A stretch of 64,000 nucleotides of DNA from DATMER01 sp963741305 (GCA_963741305.1 CAVUHL010000003.1:620001-684000), one strand, 5' to 3'; positions 45,778 to 55,835 are shown, counted from the first letter of the stretch. Numbers and translations: made by a program. The notes: generated by a model from the sequence alone, not told the origin.

Positions 45778-48700
45778 ATGTGTACGAAGAAGAAGGCCTC
45801 CCGCCGGATCGGCCGCGCGGTTTGCGCGCTGGCTCTGGCTTGTCTGACCAGTAACGTTTTTGCGGCTGGCGGCTCGCCGCAGCACGAGATCCGCCTGGTG
45901 GGGAAGTCCTGGACTCCCGCCGCGGGCGTGCCGCAGGAGATGGACCGCGCCCTCGCGGCGCAGGCCAAGGCCGCAAGCGATCGCGGCCTGGCGCGCATCC
46001 ACGCCCTGGTCCAGCTGCACGAGGTCCCGGACGAGAGCCAGCGCAACGAGCTCTCGCGTCAGGGCCTCGAGCTGGGCGGCTACGTTCCGGGCACCGCCTG
46101 GATCGCGGCCATCCCGGTAGGCCGGGCCGCCGCGGTGACGCGCCGGCCCGAGGTACGCTGGATCGAGCCGTGGACCGCGAGCCACAAGCTGCACCCCCGC
46201 CTGGCAGCGGGAGAGATTCCATCCTGGTCGCTCGATCCCGGGCAGCCCGGGTGGATCGCGGTCATGGTCCAACTGCACGAGGAGGTCGACCTCGGCCGCG
46301 GCGCCGCCCTGGCGGAGCGGGCCGGCGGATCGGCCGGCGATCCGGTCGAAGGGCTGCACGGAATGCCGATGTGGATTCCCGTGGCAAGCCTCGCCGCCCT
46401 GGCTGCCGAGGAGGAGGTGCTGTGGATCGAGGAAGGCCCGCCGCCGCTGTCGGCGACCAACGACGGCGTCCGTACCCAGATGAAGGTCAATGCGGTGAAC
46501 AGCTCGCCGTACGACCTGGACGGCGCGGGCGTGCGGCTGTTCATCTTCGACAGCGGTGCCGTGCACGCCAGCCACGAGTCGTTCGATCCCGGAACGGGCA
46601 GCAGCCGGGTGACCGTGATCGATGAAAGCGATTCGGAGCCGACCCCCCATTCCACCCACGTTGCAGGCACGGCGGCGGGTGACGGCAGCGGCTCGCCGGC
46701 TGGGAGCGGGCGTGGTGTGGCGCCTGCCGCGGGAATCCTTTCGGCCGGTGTCCACTCAACGATGTCGATTCCCTACTACGACGACAACGCCGACTTCGAG
46801 GCCGACTACGGCACGGCCCGCAACGGTTACGGGGCCGACCTCGCCAGCAACTCGATTGGCCTCAACCTCGCCGAATATTTCCCACTCGAGCCGTGCTGGC
46901 GGGAAGGCGACTACGGCACGACCTCAGCGCTCATCGATCGGATCGTGCGCGGCAACTCAGAGGCGGTAACCGGCCCCATGATCACCGTGTGGTCGAACGG
47001 CAACGAGCGGGCCGGCGGTCATGGCCGCTGCGGTGCCAACTTCGGTACGATCCCCCCGCCGGCCTGCGCCAAGAATCCGATTCACGTAGGAGCGGTCAAC
47101 TCGGATGGCGCGTCAATGACCAGTTTTTCAAGCTGGGGCCCTTGCGACGATGGCCGTCTGAAACCCACGGTCGTGGCACCGGGCTGCGAGACCGGCCGGG
47201 TCACCGGTGAGGACTCCGTCCTTTCTGCCACCTGCAGCAGCTCAGGGTTTTCGTCCTGCACAGAAAACAGTTCCTACTCCGGCCTATGCGGCACCTCCAT
47301 GGCGGCGCCCGCGGTCTCGGGCACCATCGCCCTGCTGCTCCAGGACTGGCGCGAGCACCTGACCTTCTGGTTCCCCAGCATTCAGAGCGCGCGGCTCCTG
47401 CCGGCCCTCGTCAAGGCAGCTCTCATCCATACTTCCCGCGACCTCGGCCCCGACGGTCCGGACTACCGCTACGGCTACGGCGCCGTGAATGCCCAGGCCC
47501 TGATCGACTTCGAGCGCGCCGCGGGCTCCGGCGGCCTCGATGGGCCGGGGCTCAAGGTGTGGGGGACGGAATACATCGACAACGGCGAGAACCACAGTTT
47601 CGAACTGACGCTGCCCGGCGGCATCCCCGAGCTCAAAGCGTCGCTGGCCTGGGACGACCCGGCGGCGCAGCCTTTTGCCGGCGCGGCGCTGGTCAACGAC
47701 CTCGACCTCGAGCTGGTAGCCCCCAACGGCACGGTCTACTATCCCTTCCTCCTCGATCCGGCCAATCCCCATCTTCCGGCGGTGCCCGGAGCCAACCACC
47801 TGGACAACCAGGAGCAGGTGCTGGTGAAGAACCCCCAGGCCGGCCTCTGGAGGGTGCGTGTCCTCGGCACCCACGTGCCACAGGGCCTGCAATCGTACGG
47901 CCTGGCCTATGGCGCCACGCCGCCGTCTTTCTCCACCTCGTGCAGCGAGGCATTGAGCAGCTTCGAAACCGGAAACGACTCCTGGACCATGACCGGCCCC
48001 GCCGTCCGGGTGGCTGCGCCCGCGCCGGGCCATGGCGCCTGGTCAGCCAAACTCGGCGGCACCAATCACAGCCTCTCCGAGATGAAGCGGCAGATCACCC
48101 TGCCGCCCCACCAGAGGTCCATCTGGAGCTTCGATCTCTACATGACAACGGCCGAAGGAGCGGACAACTGGGGATACGACGGATTCACCGCCGAGGTCCG
48201 CAGCACCAACGGCAACGTCCTGTCGGTGCTGAGCTTCCATAACGACGGAGACGTGCCTGCCGTCTGGCTGCTGGAGCGCAATATCGACCTCTCGGCCTGG
48301 GCGGGCACGACGGTCAACCTCGTGTTCCGCGCTTTTACGAGCGCGCAATACCCCACCACTTTCTGGGTCGACGACGTCCGGGTGACGAGCTGCCCGAGCG
48401 CCCCTTCCGCCGTGAAGATGGAGACCTTCAGGTCCAACGGCGACCAGGATGGGCATGTGATCGAATCCAGCCAGTACGGCAATGCCGGAGGTGCCGCCGT
48501 GTCCAGCAACTTCTCGTCGTATGGAGCCTCCACCTTCGTGGTTGGCGACAACCACTCCAATCAGCAGATCAGGGGTGTCGTCTCGTTCGACACCTCGGCC
48601 TTGCCGGACAATGCGGTCGTGGTGTCGGCGCGGCTCATCCTCTACCGCTCCTACCTCCTGGGTACCAATCCCTTTACGACGCACGGCGCCTGCCGGGTCG

Positions 48701-49002
48701 ACGTCAAGACGGGCGGCTTCAGCAACAACCTCGCCTTGGAGCCGACCGACTTCCAGAACACGCCGACCGGCGAGCTCGTGTCGATCCTCAGCAACCCCGC
48801 GGACAACGGCACTTCCTCCTATGCCACGCTCAACGCGAAGGGCCTGGCCGGCATCGACAGGACGGGCACCACCCAGCTCCGTCTTTACTTCGAGGTGGGG
48901 GATGACAACGACTCCACCGGCGATGCCCTCCTCTTCATCGCCGGGGAGGACGCGAACACCTCCCTGCGGCCGCGGCTGGAGGTCAAGTACATGATGCCGT
49001 AG
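45778..49002 (+). CDS. Secreted S8 subtilase with C-terminal DNRLRE-like domain (copy 2)
   Basis: A 1074-residue paralogue starting ATG 45778 (AAGGAG upstream). Domain order is the same: signal peptide, propeptide, S8 protease, jelly-roll, DNRLRE-like. Catalytic parts are LFIFDSGAV (Asp), PHSTHVAGTAAGDGSG (His; the usual HxTH is intact) and CGTSMAAPAVSGTIALLLQD (Ser). The protein carries an insert after the signal peptide (SPQHEIRLVGKSWTPAAG) absent from copy 1. Roughly 70 nt over the signal peptide are identical between copies and about 60 nt of leader are shared, showing a tandem duplication that included control sequence. Confidence 0.92.
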   Translation: MCTKKKASRRIGRAVCALALACLTSNVFAAGGSPQHEIRLVGKSWTPAAGVPQEMDRALAAQAKAASDRGLARIHALVQLHEVPDESQRNELSRQGLELGGYVPGTAWIAAIPVGRAAAVTRRPEVRWIEPWTASHKLHPRLAAGEIPSWSLDPGQPGWIAVMVQLHEEVDLGRGAALAERAGGSAGDPVEGLHGMPMWIPVASLAALAAEEEVLWIEEGPPPLSATNDGVRTQMKVNAVNSSPYDLDGAGVRLFIFDSGAVHASHESFDPGTGSSRVTVIDESDSEPTPHSTHVAGTAAGDGSGSPAGSGRGVAPAAGILSAGVHSTMSIPYYDDNADFEADYGTARNGYGADLASNSIGLNLAEYFPLEPCWREGDYGTTSALIDRIVRGNSEAVTGPMITVWSNGNERAGGHGRCGANFGTIPPPACAKNPIHVGAVNSDGASMTSFSSWGPCDDGRLKPTVVAPGCETGRVTGEDSVLSATCSSSGFSSCTENSSYSGLCGTSMAAPAVSGTIALLLQDWREHLTFWFPSIQSARLLPALVKAALIHTSRDLGPDGPDYRYGYGAVNAQALIDFERAAGSGGLDGPGLKVWGTEYIDNGENHSFELTLPGGIPELKASLAWDDPAAQPFAGAALVNDLDLELVAPNGTVYYPFLLDPANPHLPAVPGANHLDNQEQVLVKNPQAGLWRVRVLGTHVPQGLQSYGLAYGATPPSFSTSCSEALSSFETGNDSWTMTGPAVRVAAPAPGHGAWSAKLGGTNHSLSEMKRQITLPPHQRSIWSFDLYMTTAEGADNWGYDGFTAEVRSTNGNVLSVLSFHNDGDVPAVWLLERNIDLSAWAGTTVNLVFRAFTSAQYPTTFWVDDVRVTSCPSAPSAVKMETFRSNGDQDGHVIESSQYGNAGGAAVSSNFSSYGASTFVVGDNHSNQQIRGVVSFDTSALPDNAVVVSARLILYRSYLLGTNPFTTHGACRVDVKTGGFSNNLALEPTDFQNTPTGELVSILSNPADNGTSSYATLNAKGLAGIDRTGTTQLRLYFEVGDDNDSTGDALLFIAGEDANTSLRPRLEVKYMMP

Positions 49003-49052
49003 CGTGGGTGTGCGAGAATCAGTCTCTTACAACCAATGGAGGAGGAGCTCGC

Positions 49053-51785
49053 GTGAGCCTTACCTGGGAAGAGCGCTTCGACGAGCTCGCCGAGGCCGAT
49101 GCCGGTGAACGCGACCGCCGCCTGGCGGCCCTGGACGGGGAAGACCCCGCCCTGGCCCGCCTGCTGCGGGAGCTGCTGGCCGCGGATGCCGGCGATGGCG
49201 AGCTCCTCTCCACCCCTCTGGCTGACCGGGCGCCCGGCTTCCTCGCCGAGGCGCTCGCGGCGCGGGAGCATCGCGCCTCGCCCGCCTGGCGCGACCGTTC
49301 CGGCGAGCGCATCGGGCCCTACCGCCTGCTCTCCCTCCTCGGCCGCGGCGGCATGGCCGAAGTCTGGCTCGCCGAGCGGTCCGACGGCGAGCTCGAATAC
49401 CGGGCGGCCCTCAAGCTGGTGCGCCCGGAGCTCGGGACCGAGGCCATCCTCGCCCGTTTTCTGCGCGAACGGCGGATCCTCGCCCGCCTGGAGCATCCGG
49501 CGATCGCCCGCCTCCTCGACGGCGGGCGCAGCGAGTCCGGAGAGCCCTACTTCGTCCTCGAGCTGGTGGACGGCACGCCGATCACCGACTGGTGCAGGGC
49601 GCGCGCTGCCACGCTGGAAGAGCGCCTGCGCCTGGTGATCGAAGTCTGCGAGGCCGTCGACTACGCCCACCGCAACCTGATCGTCCATCGCGACCTCAAA
49701 CCGGCCAACATCCTCGTGGACCAGGCCGGGAGGCCGAAGCTCCTCGACTTCGGGATCGCCAAGCTCATCGCTCCGGAGCCCACGGGCGCCGAGGGAAACC
49801 GAGCCGTAGAGGACGCCACCCGGCTGTTCACCCCTTCCTACGCCGCGCCGGAGCAGATCCTCGGCCAACCCGTGACCACGGCGACCGACATCTATGCCCT
49901 GGGCGTCCTCCTCTTCGAGCTGTTGACCGGGGAAAAGCCCCACCTGCGCGCCGCGGCGCTCCTGCCCGACCTGGCGCGCGAGATCGGCGGCGAGATCCTC
50001 GAACGGCCTTCGGATCGGCTGCGGCGCTCCGCCCCGTCCGAGGCCAGGCGACTGGCCGGAGACCTCGACACCATTGTCGCCAAGGCCCTGCACCGCGAGC
50101 CCGGGCGCCGCTATGCCTCGGCCTCCGCGCTGGCGGACGACCTTCGGCGCCATCTATCCGGCCACCCCGTCGAGGCGCGCCCGGACAGCCTTGCCTACAT
50201 CGGCGGCCGTTTCGTGCGCCGGCACCGCTGGGCGGTGGCGGCCGCTCTGCTCGTCGTCGCCTCGCTGGTCACCGGGCTGGCGGGGGCGCTCTGGCAGGCG
50301 CGGATCGCGCGCGCCGAAGCCCGCCGGGCCGACCGGGTGCGGGGCTTCCTCGTCGAGATCTTCCGCGAAGCCGACCCGAGCCGCACGCAGGGAGCGACGA
50401 TTACCGCGCGGGAGATCCTGGACACCGGCGCGGCGCGGGTCGAGCGCGAGCTTGCCGGGGAGCCCGCGGTGTCGGCGGAGCTCCTCGACGCCATCGCCCA
50501 GGTCCAGTTCAGCCTCGGTCTCTTTGAAGCCGCGGAAAAGCGGGCCGCGGCATCCCTCGGGCTGCGCCGCAAGCTCTACGGTCCGGACGCCCTGGAGACG
50601 GCAGCGAGCCGCATTACGCTGGCGAGGGCAATCTTCGAGCGCGGCGATCCCGCGGCCGCGCGGCGCGAGCTGGAGGCCGGCCGCCCGGCGATCGCGGGCG
50701 AGGAAGAGAGCGAGGAGGCCGACCGCTGGAACGAAGCGTATTCGACCCTCCTCGCGGCGGAGGGCAACACCAACGCCGCCATGGCCCTGACGCGCCGTCG
50801 GCTGGAGATCGCCGAAGCCACGGAAGGGCCGGAGAGCCTGCGGGCGGCGCGCTGGCGGCTCATTCTCATGGGGCAGCTCGGCGACAGCTCCCGCATCCCC
50901 GCCGCAACGGCCCTGGCGCGCCCGGCCCTCGACGCGCTCGAACGGACGCCCGGCGCGAGCCCGGTGGAGATCGCGGAGGCCAGGGTCGAGGTCGCCGAGG
51001 TGCTGGGCCTTGCTGGCCGCAAAGAGGAAAGCGTCCGTCTCCTGGCCTCGGGCGTCGCCCTGGCACGCCAGACCCTGGGGCCGCGCCATCCCGTGGTGGC
51101 CTTCGACGAGATCAAATACGGCTACGGCCTGCTCGATCTCCGCCGTTACGACGAGGCCGAGCGCGTGCTGCGCGACTCCATCTCCATCCTCGCGCCAATG
51201 AAGCACTACGAGGCCGGCGCGGCCCTCCGCTACCTGGGGATCATCGATATGGAACGCGGGCGGTTCGTCGAGGCGGAGCAACGCTTCGCCGCCGCGGAAG
51301 AGATGTTCCGATCTCACTTCGGCCCCGATCACCCGTACCCTCTGGCGGCGCGAGTGAGCCGCGGCGAGGCGCTTGTCCGCCAGGGCCGGCTCGCCGAGGC
51401 CGAAAGCCTGCTGCGTGGGCTGCTCCCGCAGCTCGAGGTCGACGAAGGGCCGCGGCGGAGGTTGCTGCGCAGCCTGCTGCGGCATCTGGGGGAAGTGCGC
51501 CGCCTGCGGGGCGACGCGGCCGAGGCGCTCGTCCTCCACCGGCGCTCCCGCGAGGTCACCCTCTCGATCTACGGCACCGCCGAGCACTCCGCGGTCGCGG
51601 TCGTCGACTACCAGATCGTCCTCGACCACCTGGCGCATCCGACGCCGCAGGGGCTTGCCGAAGCCCGCACCCTGGCCGATGGAGGGATCGCCACCCTGCG
51701 CAAGCTCGATCCCGGGAGCCCGCGCCTCGCCGACCTCCTCGCCGCCCGGGAGCGGCTGGCAGGCTCAGCCTTGACGCAGAGGTAA
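49053..51785 (+). CDS. Ser/Thr protein kinase with TM and C-terminal TPR domain
   Basis: A 910-residue protein. GTG 49053 follows GGAGGAGGAG by about 5 nt and gives the usual family start (SLTWEERFDELAEADAGERD). Hanks-type kinase at about residues 85-360: GRGGMAEVWLAE (Gly loop), AALKLVRPEL (Lys), VHRDLKPANILVD (catalytic Asp), LDFGIAKLI, YAAPEQIL and DIYALGVLLFELLTG. One TM helix (WAVAAALLVVASLVTGLAGALW) is followed by about 500 residues of TPR repeats (LGLFEAAEKRAAASLGLRRKLYGPDALE). It ends in a 21-nt convergent overlap with the permease gene. Together with the ECF sigma gene it looks like an ECF-STK type regulatory set. Confidence 0.93.
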   Translation: MSLTWEERFDELAEADAGERDRRLAALDGEDPALARLLRELLAADAGDGELLSTPLADRAPGFLAEALAAREHRASPAWRDRSGERIGPYRLLSLLGRGGMAEVWLAERSDGELEYRAALKLVRPELGTEAILARFLRERRILARLEHPAIARLLDGGRSESGEPYFVLELVDGTPITDWCRARAATLEERLRLVIEVCEAVDYAHRNLIVHRDLKPANILVDQAGRPKLLDFGIAKLIAPEPTGAEGNRAVEDATRLFTPSYAAPEQILGQPVTTATDIYALGVLLFELLTGEKPHLRAAALLPDLAREIGGEILERPSDRLRRSAPSEARRLAGDLDTIVAKALHREPGRRYASASALADDLRRHLSGHPVEARPDSLAYIGGRFVRRHRWAVAAALLVVASLVTGLAGALWQARIARAEARRADRVRGFLVEIFREADPSRTQGATITAREILDTGAARVERELAGEPAVSAELLDAIAQVQFSLGLFEAAEKRAAASLGLRRKLYGPDALETAASRITLARAIFERGDPAAARRELEAGRPAIAGEEESEEADRWNEAYSTLLAAEGNTNAAMALTRRRLEIAEATEGPESLRAARWRLILMGQLGDSSRIPAATALARPALDALERTPGASPVEIAEARVEVAEVLGLAGRKEESVRLLASGVALARQTLGPRHPVVAFDEIKYGYGLLDLRRYDEAERVLRDSISILAPMKHYEAGAALRYLGIIDMERGRFVEAEQRFAAAEEMFRSHFGPDHPYPLAARVSRGEALVRQGRLAEAESLLRGLLPQLEVDEGPRRRLLRSLLRHLGEVRRLRGDAAEALVLHRRSREVTLSIYGTAEHSAVAVVDYQIVLDHLAHPTPQGLAEARTLADGGIATLRKLDPGSPRLADLLAARERLAGSALTQR

Positions 51786-54188
51786 AAGTGGATCGATGCG
51801 GAGGGCTCTGCGGGCGGGCAGGTAGCTCGCGAGGACCGCGACGAGGAGGAGCAGGATGGGCACCAGGATCAAGGTCAAGGGGTCCCTCGCGCTGATGCCG
51901 TAGAGGAGGCTCGTGAGGAGCCGGCTCAGCGCAATCGCTCCGACGAGGCCGAGGCCCACCCCCAGGAGCGCGAGGCGAAGGCCATCGCCGATCACGAGCC
52001 CGATGATGTGCGCCGAGCGGGCCCCGAGGGCCACCCGGACCGCCATTTCCTTGGAGCGCTGCGACACCGCGTAGGCAATGACACCGTAGATCCCCACCGC
52101 CGCCAGGGTCAAACCCACAGCGGCGAAAAGCCCGAGCAGGGTGGTGTAGAAGCGCGTCCGCGCACCGGCCTCCGCAATGACCTCTTCCAGAGTGGTGATC
52201 CGGAAGATCGGCTGGTCGGGATCGAGGGCGAGCACCCGGCTCTGAAGCGGGCCGGCGAGCTTCAGCGGGTCGCCTTGGGCGCGGACCACGAGCGTCATGG
52301 CGCGGGGAGGCACTTGGCGGTAGGGCGCGTAAATGGCCGGCTCCGGATCCCCCGCCAGGTCCCGCTCCCGGATCGCGCCCACCACTCCGACGATCTCGTA
52401 GCTGACCGGCTCGATGCTCTGGATGGTCGCGCGCAGGCGCTTGCCCACCGCGCTTTCGCCGGGCCAGAACCGGCGGGCCATGACCTCGTTGACGATCAGG
52501 ACAGGCGCACCATTCACATCATCCGCGAGCGTGAAGTCCCGGCCCTGGAGCAGGGGAGTGCGCAAGGTCCGGAACCAACCCGGGGTGATGGAGCTGAACA
52601 CGGCGAAGGTCCCCTCCGCGGCCTCCGCGTGCTCGCTATCCTCGACCTCGAACGGGAGCAGGTTCTGCCCCTGGGTGACCAGGGGCACCGCGCTCGCCGC
52701 GGCCGCGGAGACAACCCCGGGCAGCGCCTGGGCCTCTGTGAGGAGCTGTTCGAAGAACTGCACCTGGGGCGGGACCGCGGCATACCGGTTCGGGGAGAGG
52801 GCGATCCGCGCCACCAGCGTGTTTTCAGGGGCGAACCCCGGTTCGATCCTGCCGAGCCGTGCGAATCCCTGCAGCATCAGGGCTGCCCCCACCAGCAGGA
52901 CCATGGCGAGCGCCACCTCGGCCACGACCAGGAAGGAACGGAGGCGGGACGAGGCCCGGCCGCCCGTGCCGCTGCCCTCCTTGGTGAGGCGGTTCAGGTC
53001 GCGCCGGGAGAGCTGGACCGCGGGGAATGCACCGAAGGCGAGGCCACAGATCAGCGCCAGGACCGAGGCGAAGAGGAGCACGGTACGGTCGACCTGGATC
53101 TCGGCGAGCCGCGGGAAGTCGGCCGGGCCGGCCGCGACCAGGGCCTGGACGCCCCAGAGGGTCAGAAGGAGCCCGACCCCGGCCCCCAGCAGCGCGAGAA
53201 GGATGCTCTCGACCAGGAAAAGGCGGATGAGGCGGGGACGCGGCGCACCCAGGGCGGCGCGGATCGCGGTCTCCTGCTGGCGCGCCGCCCCGCGGGCGAG
53301 GAGCAGGTTGGCCACGTTGGTGCAGGCGATCAGCAGGAGCAGCCCGACCGCTCCGGAGAGCACCAGAAGGGCCGGCCGCACCGAGCCGGTGACGAACTCG
53401 GACAGAGGGACCGCCCTGGCCGTCCATCCCTTGTTGCTGTCCGCATGCTTCTGCGCGAGGGCCTCGGACAGGTTGCGCAGCTCCGCGGAGGACTGCGCCA
53501 GGGTCGTGCCGCGAGCGAGCCGGCCCACGGCCCCGAGGTAATGGCTCATCCGGTCGGCCCCTTCCGCCGTGATGGGCAGCGGAGCCCAGACCTCCGTCTC
53601 GCTCCGTCCAAACCGGAAATCGGCGGGCATCACGCCGACGATCTGATGGCTCTCGCCATCGAGCTCGAGGGTGCGCCCGAGGACCGTGGGGCTGGCCCCG
53701 AACCGGCGTTGCCAGAAGCCGTGGCTCAGCACCGCCACCCGGGCTCGCGACGGGCTCTCCTCCTCGGGGATGAACGTGCGTCCCAGGGCCGCGCCAACTC
53801 CAAGCACGGAGAAGAAGTCCGAGCTGACCTGCATGCCGCGGATCACCTCGGGCGTCTGGCCGCTGGTCAGGTCGTAGCTGCGCACGGTCTGCACGGCGAG
53901 CCCGTCGAGCGTGCGGCTCTGACGCCGAAGGTCCACGAAGTCGCCCAGGGAGAGCCCGGCGCCGTCGACTCCGATCTGCAGGTTGTCGGCGAGGAGCAGG
54001 ACGAGCCGGTCAGGCTCCAGGTAGGGCAGAGGCCGCAGCAGGACCGCGTTGGCCACGCTGAAGATGGCTGCGTTGGCACCGATACCCAGGGCCAGGGTGA
54101 GGATGGCGACCGTGGTGAAGCCTGGCCTCTGGATCAGTGCTCGCGCCGCGAAACGGAGATCTGCGAACAGACCCGACAGCACTTCCAT
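51765..54188 (-). CDS. ADOP-family FtsX/MacB-type permease
   Basis: An 807-residue membrane protein with the 'acidobacterial duplicated orphan permease' layout: an N-terminal LRFAARALIQRPGFTTVAIL leading into TM1 (TVAILTLALGIGANAAIFSV), a periplasmic MacB_PCD domain, FtsX block 1 (three TM around 280-400), a second periplasmic domain (VVSAAAASAVPLVTQGQNLL) and FtsX block 2 ending SYLPARRALRIDPLLPLRQG. No ABC ATPase gene is adjacent, as usual for this family. Function is unproved; lipoprotein or peptide efflux is possible. It is divergent from the AraC-type regulator across 93 nt, so it could be a target. Confidence 0.92.
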   Translation of the reverse strand: MEVLSGLFADLRFAARALIQRPGFTTVAILTLALGIGANAAIFSVANAVLLRPLPYLEPDRLVLLLADNLQIGVDGAGLSLGDFVDLRRQSRTLDGLAVQTVRSYDLTSGQTPEVIRGMQVSSDFFSVLGVGAALGRTFIPEEESPSRARVAVLSHGFWQRRFGASPTVLGRTLELDGESHQIVGVMPADFRFGRSETEVWAPLPITAEGADRMSHYLGAVGRLARGTTLAQSSAELRNLSEALAQKHADSNKGWTARAVPLSEFVTGSVRPALLVLSGAVGLLLLIACTNVANLLLARGAARQQETAIRAALGAPRPRLIRLFLVESILLALLGAGVGLLLTLWGVQALVAAGPADFPRLAEIQVDRTVLLFASVLALICGLAFGAFPAVQLSRRDLNRLTKEGSGTGGRASSRLRSFLVVAEVALAMVLLVGAALMLQGFARLGRIEPGFAPENTLVARIALSPNRYAAVPPQVQFFEQLLTEAQALPGVVSAAAASAVPLVTQGQNLLPFEVEDSEHAEAAEGTFAVFSSITPGWFRTLRTPLLQGRDFTLADDVNGAPVLIVNEVMARRFWPGESAVGKRLRATIQSIEPVSYEIVGVVGAIRERDLAGDPEPAIYAPYRQVPPRAMTLVVRAQGDPLKLAGPLQSRVLALDPDQPIFRITTLEEVIAEAGARTRFYTTLLGLFAAVGLTLAAVGIYGVIAYAVSQRSKEMAVRVALGARSAHIIGLVIGDGLRLALLGVGLGLVGAIALSRLLTSLLYGISARDPLTLILVPILLLLVAVLASYLPARRALRIDPLLPLRQG

Positions 54189-54281
54189 CGGCCTTGGAGT
54201 ATCGGACCGATTTTCGGACTTGTCAACATAAGTCTACGAAGCTAAACTTCGCGGGCCAACGATCGCTGGTAAGGGGTCGCA

Positions 54282-55835
54282 GTGGGAAGCATCGTTTCTG
54301 TAGATTTGCGCGGTTCCGTCCAACGTCTCATCCGGGAGATGTACCACCCGTTTGATGAAGCGACAGAGCTGATGTGCTGCTTCGGCGAAGCTGCTCTGGC
54401 CGCGACGGACTCCCCGCGGGCCGAGATCAAGGTGCTGTCACGGGTGGAAGGCGAGGCCGACCTCCGGATCGAGCTGGGAAGCGGCGATCCGCGGATCTCC
54501 TCCCGCCAGGCGGTCTTCCCGATCCTCTATCAACAAGCGGAACTGGGCCGGATGGTGATCGTGCGGCCCGCCTCGTCGCTGGGCGGCGTCGGCATCCAGG
54601 CCTGCGAGTGGATTGCCAAGGCCCTGGCATACCACCTGAAGCGCCATGAGGTCGGTACGATCGCCCGTGAGAGGCACGGCCGCGAGGCTGTCCTCATCGG
54701 TACGAGCGAGCCGCTCACTCAAGTCGACCTCTTCCTGGAGCGAGCCTCGCGGACCCTGCTCCCCGCCCTGATCCTGGGGTGCCCCGGATCGGAAGCCGAG
54801 AGCATCGCTCTCGCCCTCCATCTCCTCAGCCCGGTCCGGTCGGGAGCCTTCGTACAAGCCAATTGCGCGACATTAGGTAGTGCGGGTGGTCCTTCGTTCG
54901 AACGGCGGCTGCTGGATCTGCTCTGCAGCGCCGACGGCGGCACATTGCTCCTGGCCCACCTCGAGCACACGGACCTCCAGAACCAGCATGTGCTGTACGA
55001 GATCCTGGAGGCGGGACCCAGGCTCTGGTCCGTCGGGCGCCATGGACCGCCTGTGTCGGTGCGGTTGCTCGCGACCGCGACCCGGGACCTCGACACGAGG
55101 GTGCAGCGGGGGGAGTTCCATGCGGGCCTTCTCGAACGACTCGATTTTCTGCGCCTGGAGCTCGAGCCGCTGCGCAACCGGAAAGAAGACATCCGGCCTC
55201 TGATCGAGCACAACCTCCGGCGCCACTCATGGAATGGCACGCCGGAGATCTCCGAGGAGGTCCTGCAAACCTGTGTCGAGTACGAATGGCCCGGGGACGT
55301 CCTGGAACTGTCGCGAGTGGTGGCCCGGCTGGCCGTGATGAGCGGAGAAGACTGCGTACTGCCCCGGCACGTCCACGCCTATGCCCCGCAGCTTCTGGAA
55401 GGGCGGACCCAAAAGAGTGTCCAGCTGCCGGCCGAAGGCGCTCCCGATGCTCCCGAAAGGTTCCTTGGCCGCCTCGAGAGTTGTCATCCCGCCCTGCGGC
55501 GGGCCATTGACCAGATGACCGCCCATCCGCAGGCGAAGATGTCCCTCGCGGGCGTGGCGGCCAGCACCAACGTGAGCAGCTCCCACCTGGCTCACCTTTT
55601 CCAGAAGGATCTGGGGACCACCTTCACACGCTTCCTGAGCTCCCTCCGGATCGATCGGGCCAAGCACCTCCTCCTCGAGCAGCCGCGCGAATCGATCACC
55701 ACGATCGCGACCGGGACCGGCTTCTCCGACCTGCGCCACTTCGAGAGGACCTTCAAGGGCGCCGTGGGATGTACGCCCAAGGAATTCCGCCGGCTCGCCG
55801 GGGTCGGCCGCCGCCAGCTTCCAGCCACAAGCTGA
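54282..55835 (+). CDS. Hybrid regulator: degenerate NtrC-like AAA+ domain fused to AraC DNA-binding domain
   Basis: A 517-residue protein starting GTG 54282, preceded by AAGGGG. Residues about 1-130 resemble a GAF/forkhead-like input domain (FPILYQQAELGRMVIVRPAS). Residues about 140-370 follow the sigma-54 activator layout (FVQANCATLG, GGTLLLAHLEHTDLQNQ, VSVRLLATATRDLDTRVQRG, LLERLDFLRLELEPLRNRKE, EWPGDVLELSRVVARL). The Walker A is lost (LILGCPGSEAESIAL has no GKS/T) and no GAFTGA loop is present, so sigma-54 activation by ATP hydrolysis is unlikely. Residues about 410-510 are an AraC pair of HTHs (MSLAGVAASTNVSSSHLAHL, ITTIATGTGFSDLRHFERTF). It heads the peptide cassette and is its likely regulator. 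Confidence 0.85.
   Translation: MGSIVSVDLRGSVQRLIREMYHPFDEATELMCCFGEAALAATDSPRAEIKVLSRVEGEADLRIELGSGDPRISSRQAVFPILYQQAELGRMVIVRPASSLGGVGIQACEWIAKALAYHLKRHEVGTIARERHGREAVLIGTSEPLTQVDLFLERASRTLLPALILGCPGSEAESIALALHLLSPVRSGAFVQANCATLGSAGGPSFERRLLDLLCSADGGTLLLAHLEHTDLQNQHVLYEILEAGPRLWSVGRHGPPVSVRLLATATRDLDTRVQRGEFHAGLLERLDFLRLELEPLRNRKEDIRPLIEHNLRRHSWNGTPEISEEVLQTCVEYEWPGDVLELSRVVARLAVMSGEDCVLPRHVHAYAPQLLEGRTQKSVQLPAEGAPDAPERFLGRLESCHPALRRAIDQMTAHPQAKMSLAGVAASTNVSSSHLAHLFQKDLGTTFTRFLSSLRIDRAKHLLLEQPRESITTIATGTGFSDLRHFERTFKGAVGCTPKEFRRLAGVGRRQLPATS

Noticed and set aside
52008..54245. Forward ORF of 745 codons opposite the ADOP permease
   Set aside because: Composition is typical of antisense frames (Arg/Glu/Gly/Asp-rich), whereas the reverse strand encodes a complete permease.
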